The position numbers and the translations under genes were made by a program. Below the pieces are notes generated by a model. That model did no database searches, was not told the DNA's origin, and saw only the letters and a list, made by a program, of their open reading frames with translations. 64,000 nucleotides of DNA. It comes from 20CM-2-55-15 sp963738025. GTDB taxonomy: Bacteria; Acidobacteriota; Terriglobia; 20CM-2-55-15. The stretch's first letter is position 1; the number at the start of each line of letters is the position of its first letter. The DNA lies in the NCBI GenBank assembly GCA_963738025.1, contig CAVTWA010000011.1, positions 558,001-622,000 on the forward strand, written 5' to 3'. Of this stretch, positions 8,389-16,358 are shown one piece after another.

Positions 8389-8721
8389 ATGGCTTTAACT
8401 GAAGGCGAGTTTCGCTCCCGTTGCGACGATGCGTTCAACAGACTGAACCGGGCTCTGGACGTCGTTGCCGAAGAACACGATGTCGAGATACTGCTGCAGA
8501 ACGGAGTACTGTCGATCGGATTCGAAGAACCGAACCCGGGCAAGATTGTCATCAGCCCGCAGACGCCCACCCGGCAGATCTGGATTTCAGCACAATCGAC
8601 GAGCTTTAAACTGGATTGGAATGGGTCCGCGTTTGTGTTCCCGGCAACCGGGGAAACGCTGAACCAACTGATCGGGCGATTCATCGGAGAGCAACTCGGC
8701 GTTGCTCCCATAGTCCTGTAG
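8389..8721 (+). CDS. cyaY: Iron donor protein CyaY (bacterial frataxin)
   Basis: A 110-residue CyaY/frataxin. The N-terminal acidic helix 'EGEFRSRCDDAFNRLNRALD' is followed by the conserved sheet 'VEILLQNGVLSIGFEE' and 'GKIVISPQTPTRQIWIS'. The tail 'FKLDWNGSAFVFPATGETL' contains the Trp of the family signature. It supplies or gates iron at the cysteine desulfurase-IscU complex during Fe-S cluster assembly in the cytoplasm. No isc genes are adjacent. The stop codon TAG lies inside the family C hairpin at 8718-8744. Confidence 0.9.
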   Translation: MALTEGEFRSRCDDAFNRLNRALDVVAEEHDVEILLQNGVLSIGFEEPNPGKIVISPQTPTRQIWISAQSTSFKLDWNGSAFVFPATGETLNQLIGRFIGEQLGVAPIVL

Positions 8722-8744
8722 GCGCGGTCTATGACCGCGCCTAC
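8718..8744. repeat. Family C hairpin at the end of cyaY
   Basis: A perfect inverted repeat with 12-bp arms ('GTAGGCGCGGTC') and a 3-nt loop TAT. It overlaps the cyaY stop codon and lies between two convergent genes, so it may act as a bidirectional transcription barrier. Confidence 0.8.
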
Positions 8745-8749
8745 AGTCC

Positions 8750-9097
8750 TTACTTCTTCCCTTTTGTTTCGGCCGGCTTGGCCGCCGGAACAACGTGCAC
8801 GTCGTGCAGGGTCCGGAAATCCCCGTCATACACCTTTGCGGTGATCTGGTCTCCCACTTTGACCTGCTTCAAGACTTCTTCCTTATCCGGCACATACACC
8901 ATCGTCATGGCGCCCATCCATCCTTCCACGTTTTCGCCATTGACGGTGAACGTCTTTCCGTTCGGGTCGATTTTTTCCACCTTGCCCTTGAACGCATGCT
9001 CCTTCTTCTCCGAGGGGGGAGCGTTCTTTGTCTGTTGAGCTAAAGCCCCAGCCACGAAAAGGCAGAGCATCATAATAACAGTCAGAAATCTGGTCAT
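8750..9097 (-). CDS. CusF-like periplasmic copper-binding domain protein
   Basis: A 115-residue protein with a signal peptide (1-20, 'FLTVIMMLCLFVAGALA') and an OB-fold of the CusF/CusX type: 'HAFKGKVEKIDPNGKTFTV', then the Trp-Met motif 'GWMGAMTMVYVPD', then 'VKVGDQITAKVYDGDF'. The Trp and Met residues match those that bind Cu(I)/Ag(I) in CusF. The start at 9097 has 'GCGGAGGTTCCAG' directly upstream; the 32 residues of open frame before it would hide the signal peptide. It is not next to the RND efflux operon at 15994-21931 but could feed it. Confidence 0.78.
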   Translation of the reverse strand: MTRFLTVIMMLCLFVAGALAQQTKNAPPSEKKEHAFKGKVEKIDPNGKTFTVNGENVEGWMGAMTMVYVPDKEEVLKQVKVGDQITAKVYDGDFRTLHDVHVVPAAKPAETKGKK

Positions 9098-9175
9098 CTG
9101 GAACCTCCGCAAAGAAAACTTTATCAAAAAAGTGAAAATGGCCCCAGCCCTATAGTGTGGTAAGTTCACTCGTTT

Positions 9176-10477
9176 ATGGCCCAGAAAATTCACCAGCCGC
9201 GCGGTCTCAGCACGCTGTTTTTCACCGAGATGTGGGAGCGTTTCAGCTACTACGGGATGCGGGCCTTTCTAATCCTGTATATGACAGCCCCCGCCGTGAG
9301 TGGCGGCCTCGGATTCCCTGTCGAGCGCGCGGCGTCCATTTATGGCACGTATACCGGAAGCGCGTGGGCGGCATCGATCGCCGGCGGCATCATTGCCGAT
9401 CGGATGCTCGGACAGTATCGAAGCGTTTTGATCGGCGGGATCATCATCGCCGCCGGCCACTTCACTCTGGCGTTTCACGCCTTGCCGTTTTTCTACGGCG
9501 GTCTGGCGTTGATCGTAATCGGCACCGGTTTGCTGAAGCCGAATGTGAGTGCTCTCGTGGGGTCTCTGTACGAAGACGGGGATACACGGCGTGATGCAGG
9601 GTTTTCGATCTTCTACATGGGCATCAACCTCGGCGCCTTTCTCGGCCCGATCATCGGCGGTTATCTGGCGCAGAAAGTAGACTGGCACGTTGGGTTCGCC
9701 AGCGCCGGCGTTGGAATGATGCTGGGTTTGCTGCAGTACATCCTCGGCAAAGAACGTTTGCGCCCCGCGATCAACAAATTAGCTGCGCGCCAGACTGACG
9801 GCAAGGCTGCCGCCACTGCTCGGGCGAGTCGATTCACGGCCCAGGAATGGAGACGCCTGGCAACGGTCGGGATTCTCTTCATCTTTGCCGCGGTTTTCTG
9901 GGGCGCTTACGAACAAAGCGGGTCCACCTTGAATTTGTTTGCCGACCGATATACGCGATTAAGTTTGTTCGGTTTGGCATTTCCTTCGTCCTGGTTTCAG
10001 GCGGTGCCGGCGATCTTCGTCATCGTCCTCGCCCCGATCATGGCCGCGTTGTGGGTGCGCCTCGGCAGTAAAGAACCGTCGAGCCCTGCGAAGTTTGCGA
10101 TTGGGCTTTTCTTTGCGAGTCTCTCGTTTTTGTTCCTTATCCCTGCCGCCTCGAGTGCTCAACTGGGTGGTCGCGTGAGTCCCTGGTGGTTGATCGGCTC
10201 GTATTTCATTATTGAAATCGGTGAACTCGCCCTGAGTCCCGTTGGCTTGAGTGTTGTGACGAAGCTTGCCCCTGCAAGAATTGTCGGAGTCATGATGGGT
10301 GTGTGGTTGTTGTCGATTGCCGTCGGGGATAAGCTCGCCGGATGGACCGCGGGATTTTTTAACACGCTGCCGTTGCCGACCCTGTTTGGTTATGTGGCGG
10401 TGGTGACGCTGGTGGCCAGTGGAATACTGGCCCTTTTGATCGCGCCCGTCCGCAGGCTTATGGGCGGAATTCGATGA
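9176..10477 (+). CDS. POT/PTR family proton-dependent di/tripeptide transporter
   Basis: A 433-residue inner-membrane carrier of the proton-coupled oligopeptide (POT) branch of the major facilitator superfamily. The diagnostic 'EMWERFSYYGMRAFL' motif (ExxERFxYYG, 18-32) and PTR2 signature 'FSIFYMGINLGAFLGPIIGG' are both present. About 12 hydrophobic segments can be counted. The length is near the short end for the family, which usually has 14 helices and about 490 residues. It should import di- and tripeptides using the proton gradient. The gene stands alone, followed by a hairpin at 10550-10590. Confidence 0.88.
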   Translation: MAQKIHQPRGLSTLFFTEMWERFSYYGMRAFLILYMTAPAVSGGLGFPVERAASIYGTYTGSAWAASIAGGIIADRMLGQYRSVLIGGIIIAAGHFTLAFHALPFFYGGLALIVIGTGLLKPNVSALVGSLYEDGDTRRDAGFSIFYMGINLGAFLGPIIGGYLAQKVDWHVGFASAGVGMMLGLLQYILGKERLRPAINKLAARQTDGKAAATARASRFTAQEWRRLATVGILFIFAAVFWGAYEQSGSTLNLFADRYTRLSLFGLAFPSSWFQAVPAIFVIVLAPIMAALWVRLGSKEPSSPAKFAIGLFFASLSFLFLIPAASSAQLGGRVSPWWLIGSYFIIEIGELALSPVGLSVVTKLAPARIVGVMMGVWLLSIAVGDKLAGWTAGFFNTLPLPTLFGYVAVVTLVASGILALLIAPVRRLMGGIR

Positions 10478-10549
10478 AGAAGATTAGCCACAAAAAGGGC
10501 TTAGCGCGGCTACGCCGCAACCAAACAGCGGTAGTAACCTGAGATGTGA

Positions 10550-10590
10550 GGAGCGAAGTCCCCGCCTGAGTTAGGCGGGGACTTCGCTCC
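10550..10590. repeat. Family D hairpin repeat
   Basis: A perfect inverted repeat with 18-bp arms ('GGAGCGAAGTCCCCGCCT') and a 5-nt loop. The inner part is shared with the element at 62069-62099. It follows the POT transporter gene by about 70 bp and could terminate it. Confidence 0.8.
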
Positions 10591-10606
10591 CTCACGACAT
10601 TTGCGT

Positions 10607-10750
10607 GTCAACTACTGCGAGCCTTATGTTTCAATTGCACCTGAACATATTGCGCAAGTGCTCGGCTATCTCCGTGGCACACACCTGCAACATGGATTGC
10701 TGATCAATTTCGGGGCACCACAATTACGGGTGAGGGAGTTAATCCTTTAA
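10607..10750 (+). pseudogene. C-terminal remnant of a GxxExxY (PDDEXK-type) protein
   Basis: An open stretch without a start encodes 'EHIAQVLGYLRGTHLQHGLL' followed by 'INFGAPQLRVRELIL' and a TAA. This is the typical C-terminal end of GxxExxY proteins ('Q...YL...GL..GLLINFG...L..RR'). The catalytic N-terminal part is absent, replaced by the hairpin repeat just upstream. It overlaps the last codons of the opposite-strand membrane protein gene by 12 bp. Confidence 0.7.
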
Positions 10751-11269
10751 CTGCATCAATCGTAAAGTCACCAGCACCCCAAGGATCAACTCCACCCCGT
10801 CGAACACCGTATACGCGGCGTGCAACAAGCCAAAGGTCCGCAAACCATCGGGCGGCGGTGTGCGGGGAACAAAATCGAGGTCACGGCCAATCGAGACCAT
10901 CCGGGGCGTGATGAGCACGGTGAGAAAAAGCACGATGGCGAGCATCGCCACCACTTCCCACTTCTGCCGGTTAGCGCCTGGAACTTTCACAATAAGCCAG
11001 AGCGCCAGAATCCCGGTGGCAAGCTGGGCCAGATTCCAGTACTGGAAATACAGGCGGTTCAACTCGGAGGAAAAGTAATAGAGGATGTCGAACGTGGCAT
11101 CGTGCCCGAACTTTTCGATGTCGGCGGCGAATGTCGCGTTCGGCTGGGCGTCGACCAAACGGTAAACCGTGTAGAAGTTCTCCGTCGCCACGATAGCCAT
11201 CAGGACGGTGCCGGTCAGCCAGGCGGCCATGCAAAAAATCGCCCATGACCGTGCCTTGCGATTTTCCAA
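10739..11269 (-). CDS. Four-helix membrane protein, unknown
   Basis: A 176-residue protein with four predicted membrane helices (about 8-29, 78-95, 105-124 and 148-168). A periplasmic-type loop (30-75) contains 'ENFYTVYRLVDAQPNATFAA'. I do not recognise a named family; weak resemblance to DUF4149-like proteins is possible but not firm. It starts one base from the end of the upstream HEAT-repeat gene, so it belongs to a minus-strand unit with that gene and the M23 peptidase. Confidence 0.65.
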   Translation of the reverse strand: MENRKARSWAIFCMAAWLTGTVLMAIVATENFYTVYRLVDAQPNATFAADIEKFGHDATFDILYYFSSELNRLYFQYWNLAQLATGILALWLIVKVPGANRQKWEVVAMLAIVLFLTVLITPRMVSIGRDLDFVPRTPPPDGLRTFGLLHAAYTVFDGVELILGVLVTLRLMQLKD

Positions 11270-11270
11270 A

Positions 11271-11993
11271 CTATCTCCTTCGAATCAGTCCTTTCGCCGT
11301 GAGGTGGAAGCCCTCCGGTAAGGTTTCCTCGATTCTAGGTCGATAGCCTTTCACAGGCCATTCATGCTCGGCAAGCGTTTCGGCAATCTTGATTCTGATA
11401 CGCGGCCGGTCCTCTGCTTCGAGAAAGGCTTCCAGCAGCGGCTCCCGCATTTCCTCGCCGCCTTCGGACATCGCGTCGATGGCTGCAATCCGCACGTCGT
11501 CGTCATCGTCCGTGAGGAATTGCCGGAGGACCGCGGCGATTTCCGGCGTCACGTGCCCGCGCATCGCCCGTATCAGATCGGACTTGTGTTCGGGAGGCGT
11601 AAAGGCGCTGGCAGTAGCAACCTTCTCCAGCGCTTGCACCAGCTTCGGCACGAGTTCTTCGCGGGGAAGAATCTGGGTGAGAGCCTGAATCGGCCATTCC
11701 ACCTGATGATTTGTGCCGAGAAAACGCAAAATGGGATCGACCGCGTCCTGTCCTTTGTCCACAAGCATCCGCACAACCATGCGTTTTTCTTCGATGTCCT
11801 GCGTGATGACCTTGCTCGAAATGGTAAAACGCTTCAAAAGTGCATAGGTTGCCTCCGGAGTTCCCCAATCCGAAAGCTTCTCAGCGGCTTCGATCCGCGG
11901 CGCATCTTCACCTTGAGGTTCCGTAAGCCGCTTGACGAGTTTTTCGATCTGCCGCGTCGAAGGCGGCTGCCCACGTTTAAAAAAGTCGAACAT
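11271..11993 (-). CDS. HEAT-repeat protein
   Basis: A 240-residue soluble protein built from two-helix HEAT/PBS-lyase-type repeats, such as 'EAAEKLSDWGTPEATYALL', 'MVVRMLVDKGQDAVDPILRF' and 'DDDVRIAAIDAMSEGGEEM'. Such scaffolds mediate protein contacts and carry no catalytic residues. The final 40 residues are basic. It lies 2 bp after the M23 peptidase stop and 1 bp before the membrane-protein gene, so all three are likely one transcript. The partner is unknown. Confidence 0.75.
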   Translation of the reverse strand: MFDFFKRGQPPSTRQIEKLVKRLTEPQGEDAPRIEAAEKLSDWGTPEATYALLKRFTISSKVITQDIEEKRMVVRMLVDKGQDAVDPILRFLGTNHQVEWPIQALTQILPREELVPKLVQALEKVATASAFTPPEHKSDLIRAMRGHVTPEIAAVLRQFLTDDDDDVRIAAIDAMSEGGEEMREPLLEAFLEAEDRPRIRIKIAETLAEHEWPVKGYRPRIEETLPEGFHLTAKGLIRRR

Positions 11994-11995
11994 GT

Positions 11996-12799
11996 TTAAT
12001 TCAGGTTTACCAGAGTAAAGGGATCCACGCGTGCGCCCTGCACACGCATTCCCCAGTGGAGGTGTGGTCCGGTAACGCGGCCGGTCGCGCCCGAGAGGCC
12101 GACCGGTTGCCCATTGTTGATGATATCGCCAACCTTCACATCAATCCGGGAAAGATGCGCGTACAGCGAATAAATTCCTAAACCGTGGTCCAGGATCACG
12201 GTATTGCCCGTGAAGAACAGATTTTTTGCCAGAACCACGCGCCCCCGGTTTGTGGCATGGATGGGCGTTCCTGTCTTTGCCCGCAGATCGGCTCCTGCGT
12301 GCGGCGCCCGGGGTTCGCCATTAAAAACGCGCCGGTGTCCGAAGTTTGTACCGCTCTCACCGTCTATAGGTACGGAGAAAGGCGTCGTCCATAACATCTC
12401 GGCGGTTGTTTTCGCGTAAATCGCTTCCGTTTCTCTGGACTCGCGGTTTGCCCGGGCAAGATCGGGCTTGCTCAGCTGGACATACTTGTCGGCAACCTTG
12501 AGTTCCGTTGTTGGGTATTTTTTCACGACAACCTGAATGACCGCTTGACGTTTGTCCACCCGCCCATCATCCATCGTAAACAGAACGTCTGCTTTGTGTT
12601 CACCGGGTTTCGTGTCAAGGTCCACACCGAGAATAGTTCGCCACGTATCATCGATGTGAGACAACGGGACCTTTTTCATGTCCCAAACCACTTCAACCGA
12701 CTTCACTCCCGGTTCGTCGGGGAGAGTCACCTGGACCGCAGTTCCCTGATTTGCACTGAACGTCAGAATCGTGGCTAGAATCGCGAATACCGTATTCAT
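11996..12799 (-). CDS. M23-family (LytM-like) peptidase
   Basis: A 267-residue exported metallopeptidase. A signal peptide (1-21) precedes a roughly 140-residue beta-rich region, then the M23 catalytic domain with zinc ligands His167 and Asp171 in 'PHAGADLRAK', and His246/His248 in 'GPHLHWGM'. All ligands are present, so it may be an active peptidoglycan endopeptidase cutting peptide cross-links, rather than an EnvC-like inactive activator. It overlaps the 3' end of the PmbA gene by 4 bp, suggesting translational coupling to the pmbA-tldD pair. Confidence 0.87.
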   Translation of the reverse strand: MNTVFAILATILTFSANQGTAVQVTLPDEPGVKSVEVVWDMKKVPLSHIDDTWRTILGVDLDTKPGEHKADVLFTMDDGRVDKRQAVIQVVVKKYPTTELKVADKYVQLSKPDLARANRESRETEAIYAKTTAEMLWTTPFSVPIDGESGTNFGHRRVFNGEPRAPHAGADLRAKTGTPIHATNRGRVVLAKNLFFTGNTVILDHGLGIYSLYAHLSRIDVKVGDIINNGQPVGLSGATGRVTGPHLHWGMRVQGARVDPFTLVNLN

Positions 12800-14130
12800 C
12801 GTGTCGAACTCGTAAAGCGAAACCGCGCCAGCTTCACGGCGGGCGCGCTCGTCGCGCCGCCGAAGCCGGAGCGAAGCAGTCTCGGCGTTGTGCCGATCGC
12901 TTCGGTATACTTCAATGCCTCAACGTATGATTGCGTGAACCGCAGCGATTTCACAGGGTGCGCAATCTCACCGTCCCGGATCACGAATGTACCATCGCGC
13001 GTCATGCCGGTCACGACCGCATCGCGCGGATGCACGGTTCGCGTATACCAGAACCGGGTGATGTACAGGCCCAGCTTTGTCGAGCGGATCATCGCCTCGA
13101 CAGACGCCGTTCCCGGCCGCAAAAAGAGATTGATCGGCGCCGGACCGAATCGGCCTTGAGGGGAAGGCGGAGTCGCATGCCCCGTCGATTGTTTTCCCGC
13201 TTCCCGGCCCGCCGTAAATGAATCGTACACCGGAGTCACGGCAACACCCGCTGAAATGATCGGCACGACTTTCTTCGGAAATCCTTCAAAATCGAAGGGC
13301 CAGGGAATGCCGCTGGTACTCGGCCCATCATCGACAATATGGACACTCTCGGCCATGATTCGCTGGCCAAGCCGGCCGTTCATCCAGGACCGTCCTTCCT
13401 GGACTGCAAGCGCTCCCATGCCATCGAACGCGAGCATGTCGAGCAAATCCGCAGTTGCATACGGATCCAGAATGACCGGGTAGTCGCCGGGTTCGAAATC
13501 GACAGGATCGACACCCATGCGCACTTTGCCGAGCGCCTCTTCCACCAGCGCCTCGGGATCGATGGCATTCAACCGCCATCCCGAGCTTTGAGCCCACCCT
13601 GAAGAATTGCTTCCCATGACAACCGTCGACGCGTCGGCCAATGTCGAGTGATGCTCTGCCCGCAACCCCTTCGAGTTCGCGACACCGATCGAAAGCGACG
13701 ATGTCGTCATGGACCCGGCAGCTGAACAGGCAGCCTCTGCCGCTTTCTTGCAAATGAGCGAAACCGCCATGGCGCGCTGCTCCGGTGGACACTCCGCAAC
13801 AGCATGATCGAAGGCGGCAACGACGACGACGGGATGTGGCTCGGGAAGTCCCTTGAATTCCGGATTGTCGGGCTGAAGTCTTGCAGCCTCGTATGCCCGC
13901 GCGGCCAATCCGCGTAAGCTCTCCGCCCGCAGATCGTTTGAAACTGCGATACCGATCTTGGTTCCGATCACCGCCCGCACGGTCACCTGCACATTGCGTT
14001 CGGTCACATTCTGATGGACGCAGTTGTTCGCAAAGCGCGTGAGGCTCTCGTCCTGCTCCATGGCAAGGACTTCGGTCTCATCCGCCTTCGATGCGCTAAG
14101 GATGGTCTCCGCGATTTCGGAAAAGTTCAT
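12796..14130 (-). CDS. pmbA: PmbA/TldE-type subunit of the TldD/PmbA protease
   Basis: A 444-residue PmbA (TldE) homologue. It has the family N-terminal segment 'ASKADETEVLAMEQDESLTR' and C-terminal 'GMTRDGTFVIRDGEIAHPVK', but lacks the HExxxH metal site, as expected for the non-catalytic subunit. With TldD it forms a heterodimeric metalloprotease that trims unfolded peptides and matures modified peptides (microcin B17, antitoxins). The start at 14130 overlaps the tldD stop (ATGA); the further upstream open frame lies inside tldD. No RiPP precursor was seen nearby. Confidence 0.87.
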   Translation of the reverse strand: MNFSEIAETILSASKADETEVLAMEQDESLTRFANNCVHQNVTERNVQVTVRAVIGTKIGIAVSNDLRAESLRGLAARAYEAARLQPDNPEFKGLPEPHPVVVVAAFDHAVAECPPEQRAMAVSLICKKAAEAACSAAGSMTTSSLSIGVANSKGLRAEHHSTLADASTVVMGSNSSGWAQSSGWRLNAIDPEALVEEALGKVRMGVDPVDFEPGDYPVILDPYATADLLDMLAFDGMGALAVQEGRSWMNGRLGQRIMAESVHIVDDGPSTSGIPWPFDFEGFPKKVVPIISAGVAVTPVYDSFTAGREAGKQSTGHATPPSPQGRFGPAPINLFLRPGTASVEAMIRSTKLGLYITRFWYTRTVHPRDAVVTGMTRDGTFVIRDGEIAHPVKSLRFTQSYVEALKYTEAIGTTPRLLRSGFGGATSAPAVKLARFRFTSSTR

Positions 14131-15566
14131 GAAAACACGCCCACGCTGACATTCCGGAATCTTGCGGGCGAGGCGCCGTGGCCTGTGCCCATGGTCTGCA
14201 TGGGTTCTCCCTTTCCGCAATTTGGGGTGCCCCAAAGCTTCCAATGATTTTCATTCGTGATCGCATCGCAGCTATTCCAGAAATCGGGCGTGATTCCAGC
14301 GTACGTGCAGTTCTTCAAAAGACGACCGCGCTTGCCGTTCCTGATTTCGTACCCGACTTCGGTCCCGAACTGAAAGTTCAGCCGCATATCGTCGATGCTC
14401 CAGGAACGGTTCGTTTCCATGAAAATGCCGTCTTCCGTATCGGCGATCAGATCCTCCAGTTCCCATGTACCCGGCTCCAGAGAGACATTCGTCATTCGGA
14501 TCAGCGGAATCCGATTCCAGCCGTCGGCGCGCATGCAACCATTGCTTTGCAGCCCGAGCTTCGAAGCAGTCTCGCGGGACATCAGATAACCAACGAAGTC
14601 GCCGTTCTTCACCAGCGGTGTACTGGAGGCCGGGACGCCTTCATCGTCCCAGCCAAACGTACCGAGTCCGGTCGACCGCACGCTGTCGGCCGTGAGGTTC
14701 ACCAGGTCGGAACCATAACGAAAGTTGTTTCGCTTGTCGGTCGTGAGAAAACTGCGGCCCGCAAAAGCCGCTTCGGTTCCATATACCCGGTCCAGTTCGG
14801 TCGGGTGACCACACGATTCGTGAATCTGCAAGGCCAGCTGGGAACTGCCGAGGATGAGGGTCGTTTGCTTGCTCGGGCAAATGTCGGCGAACACCAGTTT
14901 GACGGCTTCTTCGGCCACTCGTTCGGCATTCCCGACGAGGTCGGCCTTCGTCACGTATTCCCAACCACCGGTGCCCTGATAGCGAAAAGAATTGGGATGC
15001 GAACGGATCTGAACTTCCGTGTCATTCACCGCCGTCGCGGCGATGGCGCCGCCAGTTTCGTAGACGGTCTGTTCGACAAACGCGCCGTCCGTATTCGCAA
15101 AGTACTTGTGAAGTCGAACGGCGAGGACATTGGACTCGACCACCTTCACGCCGGCATTCCGCCGCATGAGGGCGTCCGCGCGAAAGAGCAGATCGAGCTT
15201 TTCTTCGAGCGATACGCTGAAGGGATCCAGTTGAAACGGAGTCGTGAAATTGCCCGTGCTGGTAACCGGTGGCCCTAAATCCACCGTTTCGCCAGGCACC
15301 AGAGCACTGGCGCGCGCCACCTTTACGGCGAGCGACGTCACGCGTTCAATTTCTTCGCGCTTAACATAAGCGCTGGAGGCAAATCCCCATGAGTTGTCCA
15401 CCAGGACACGCACACCGAAACCTTGACTATCCTGATCACCGAGGCCATCGACATTGCCGTTCTTCACACTCATGACCTGTTCCCGGCGGTCCACAATCCG
15501 GATATCCGCGTATCGGGCGCCTCCGCTTTTCGCAACGTTCAATGCGTGATCCGTCAGATCCTTCAT
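14127..15566 (-). CDS. tldD: TldD metalloprotease subunit
   Basis: A 479-residue TldD, the catalytic partner of PmbA. The zinc site is 'HESCGHPTELDR' (His249, Glu250, His254), with the conserved 'QGFGVRVLVDNSWGFASSA' in the N-terminal domain. It degrades peptides threaded into the TldD/E cavity in the cytoplasm. Its ATG at 15566 overlaps the TGA of a truncated DUF488 reading frame (ATGA), a sign of former translational coupling. A scrap of its first 16 codons also sits at 32461-32509 next to the intact DUF488 gene. Confidence 0.9.
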   Translation of the reverse strand: MKDLTDHALNVAKSGGARYADIRIVDRREQVMSVKNGNVDGLGDQDSQGFGVRVLVDNSWGFASSAYVKREEIERVTSLAVKVARASALVPGETVDLGPPVTSTGNFTTPFQLDPFSVSLEEKLDLLFRADALMRRNAGVKVVESNVLAVRLHKYFANTDGAFVEQTVYETGGAIAATAVNDTEVQIRSHPNSFRYQGTGGWEYVTKADLVGNAERVAEEAVKLVFADICPSKQTTLILGSSQLALQIHESCGHPTELDRVYGTEAAFAGRSFLTTDKRNNFRYGSDLVNLTADSVRSTGLGTFGWDDEGVPASSTPLVKNGDFVGYLMSRETASKLGLQSNGCMRADGWNRIPLIRMTNVSLEPGTWELEDLIADTEDGIFMETNRSWSIDDMRLNFQFGTEVGYEIRNGKRGRLLKNCTYAGITPDFWNSCDAITNENHWKLWGTPNCGKGEPMQTMGTGHGASPARFRNVSVGVFS

Positions 15567-15676
15567 ATCAGGCTAGGATACGTGACACGCATCCCTTCCG
15601 CCTTCACAAATTTTGTCAGCTTGTGCGGCTCGACCTTTAAAGCGTTGAAGATATGACCGACCTCATAGCCGCGCAC
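15563..15676 (-). pseudogene. Truncated DUF488 C-terminus upstream of tldD
   Basis: The minus strand encodes 'RGYEVGHIFNALKVEPHKLT' followed by 'KFVKAEGMRVTYPSLI' and a TGA overlapping the tldD start. This matches the last 35 or so residues of the DUF488 protein at 32506-33045 with few changes, at both DNA and protein level. Similarity stops abruptly at about 15676. It is the leftover of a DUF488 gene once joined to tldD. Confidence 0.85.
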
Positions 15677-15993
15677 CGCTTTTCCGTTGGTATCGCTTCA
15701 TTACCGACAAGCAGCGTGAACGGACTGCCGAAACTCGATGCGTTGAACAAGGTTTTTGGAAGCTAAGCACCCGAACTCATGTCATGGGACCAAAGCAGTT
15801 ATATCGACGAACGGCTCGCTTTTCAGGCAAGATATCGGACAAAATCCACCTTTATATAAGCGTTACGGCCCGACTTGCGATTCGAATTTACGTTTTTGAA
15901 CCCTGCGAGGATCCGCCGCAGCTTGACCCCCCGGACAGACCCCGCTTATCTTGGTATCTGCAACAATTGTGCTTTTGGAGTATTCTGCCTGCA
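15677..15993. other. Intergenic stretch before the metal-efflux operon
   Basis: The stretch is open on the plus strand from an ATG at 15784, but its translation up to 15993 is atypical and carries no recognisable motif. It probably holds the promoter of the efflux operon; 'TATATAAG' near 15853 is an AT-rich candidate element. Nothing firmer is seen. Confidence 0.35.
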
Positions 15994-16314
15994 GTGGTCG
16001 GTTTGCGTTTCAACCCGAAAAAGCTAGGGCTGCTGGTTCTAGTCTGCGTCATGATCTGGACGCAGTGGGCGGCGGCAGCCGAACTGTGTCCGCAGGCCCA
16101 CGCTCCGAATGACTATTGTGCAGTCTGTCATCTAGGCGTACTGCCTTTCCTGAAGGTTGCGATCTCCGTTACCGACGCGCCCGCACTTCTGGTCGAGCGC
16201 TTGGCCATTTGGGGTGAATTCCAGTCCGACCGCTCTGTAAGCCGCACTCTTGGCGTTTCTCGTGCGCCGCCGTCCAATCCTGACGAAGCCTCGGCAGGTT
16301 CCTCGATTTTTTGA
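15994..16314 (+). CDS. Small Cys-containing secreted protein heading the RND operon
   Basis: A protein of about 106 residues with a hydrophobic signal-like helix ('LGLLVLVCVMIWTQWAAAA') followed by a Cys-rich patch, 'ELCPQAHAPNDYCAVCHLG'. The CxVCH looks heme-like (CxxCH) or metal-binding. It lies 44 bp before the periplasmic adaptor gene of the RND pump. The GTG at 15994 is a guess; an ATG at 15784 would give 176 residues with an unconvincing N-terminus. I do not recognise the family. Its position suggests a metal sensor or chaperone, or a DUF2946-like protein. Confidence 0.5.
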   Translation: MVGLRFNPKKLGLLVLVCVMIWTQWAAAAELCPQAHAPNDYCAVCHLGVLPFLKVAISVTDAPALLVERLAIWGEFQSDRSVSRTLGVSRAPPSNPDEASAGSSIF

Positions 16315-16358
16315 AGAACCGTTGTTCGTAGTTTAACTTCTATTCAAAAGGATTGGCT

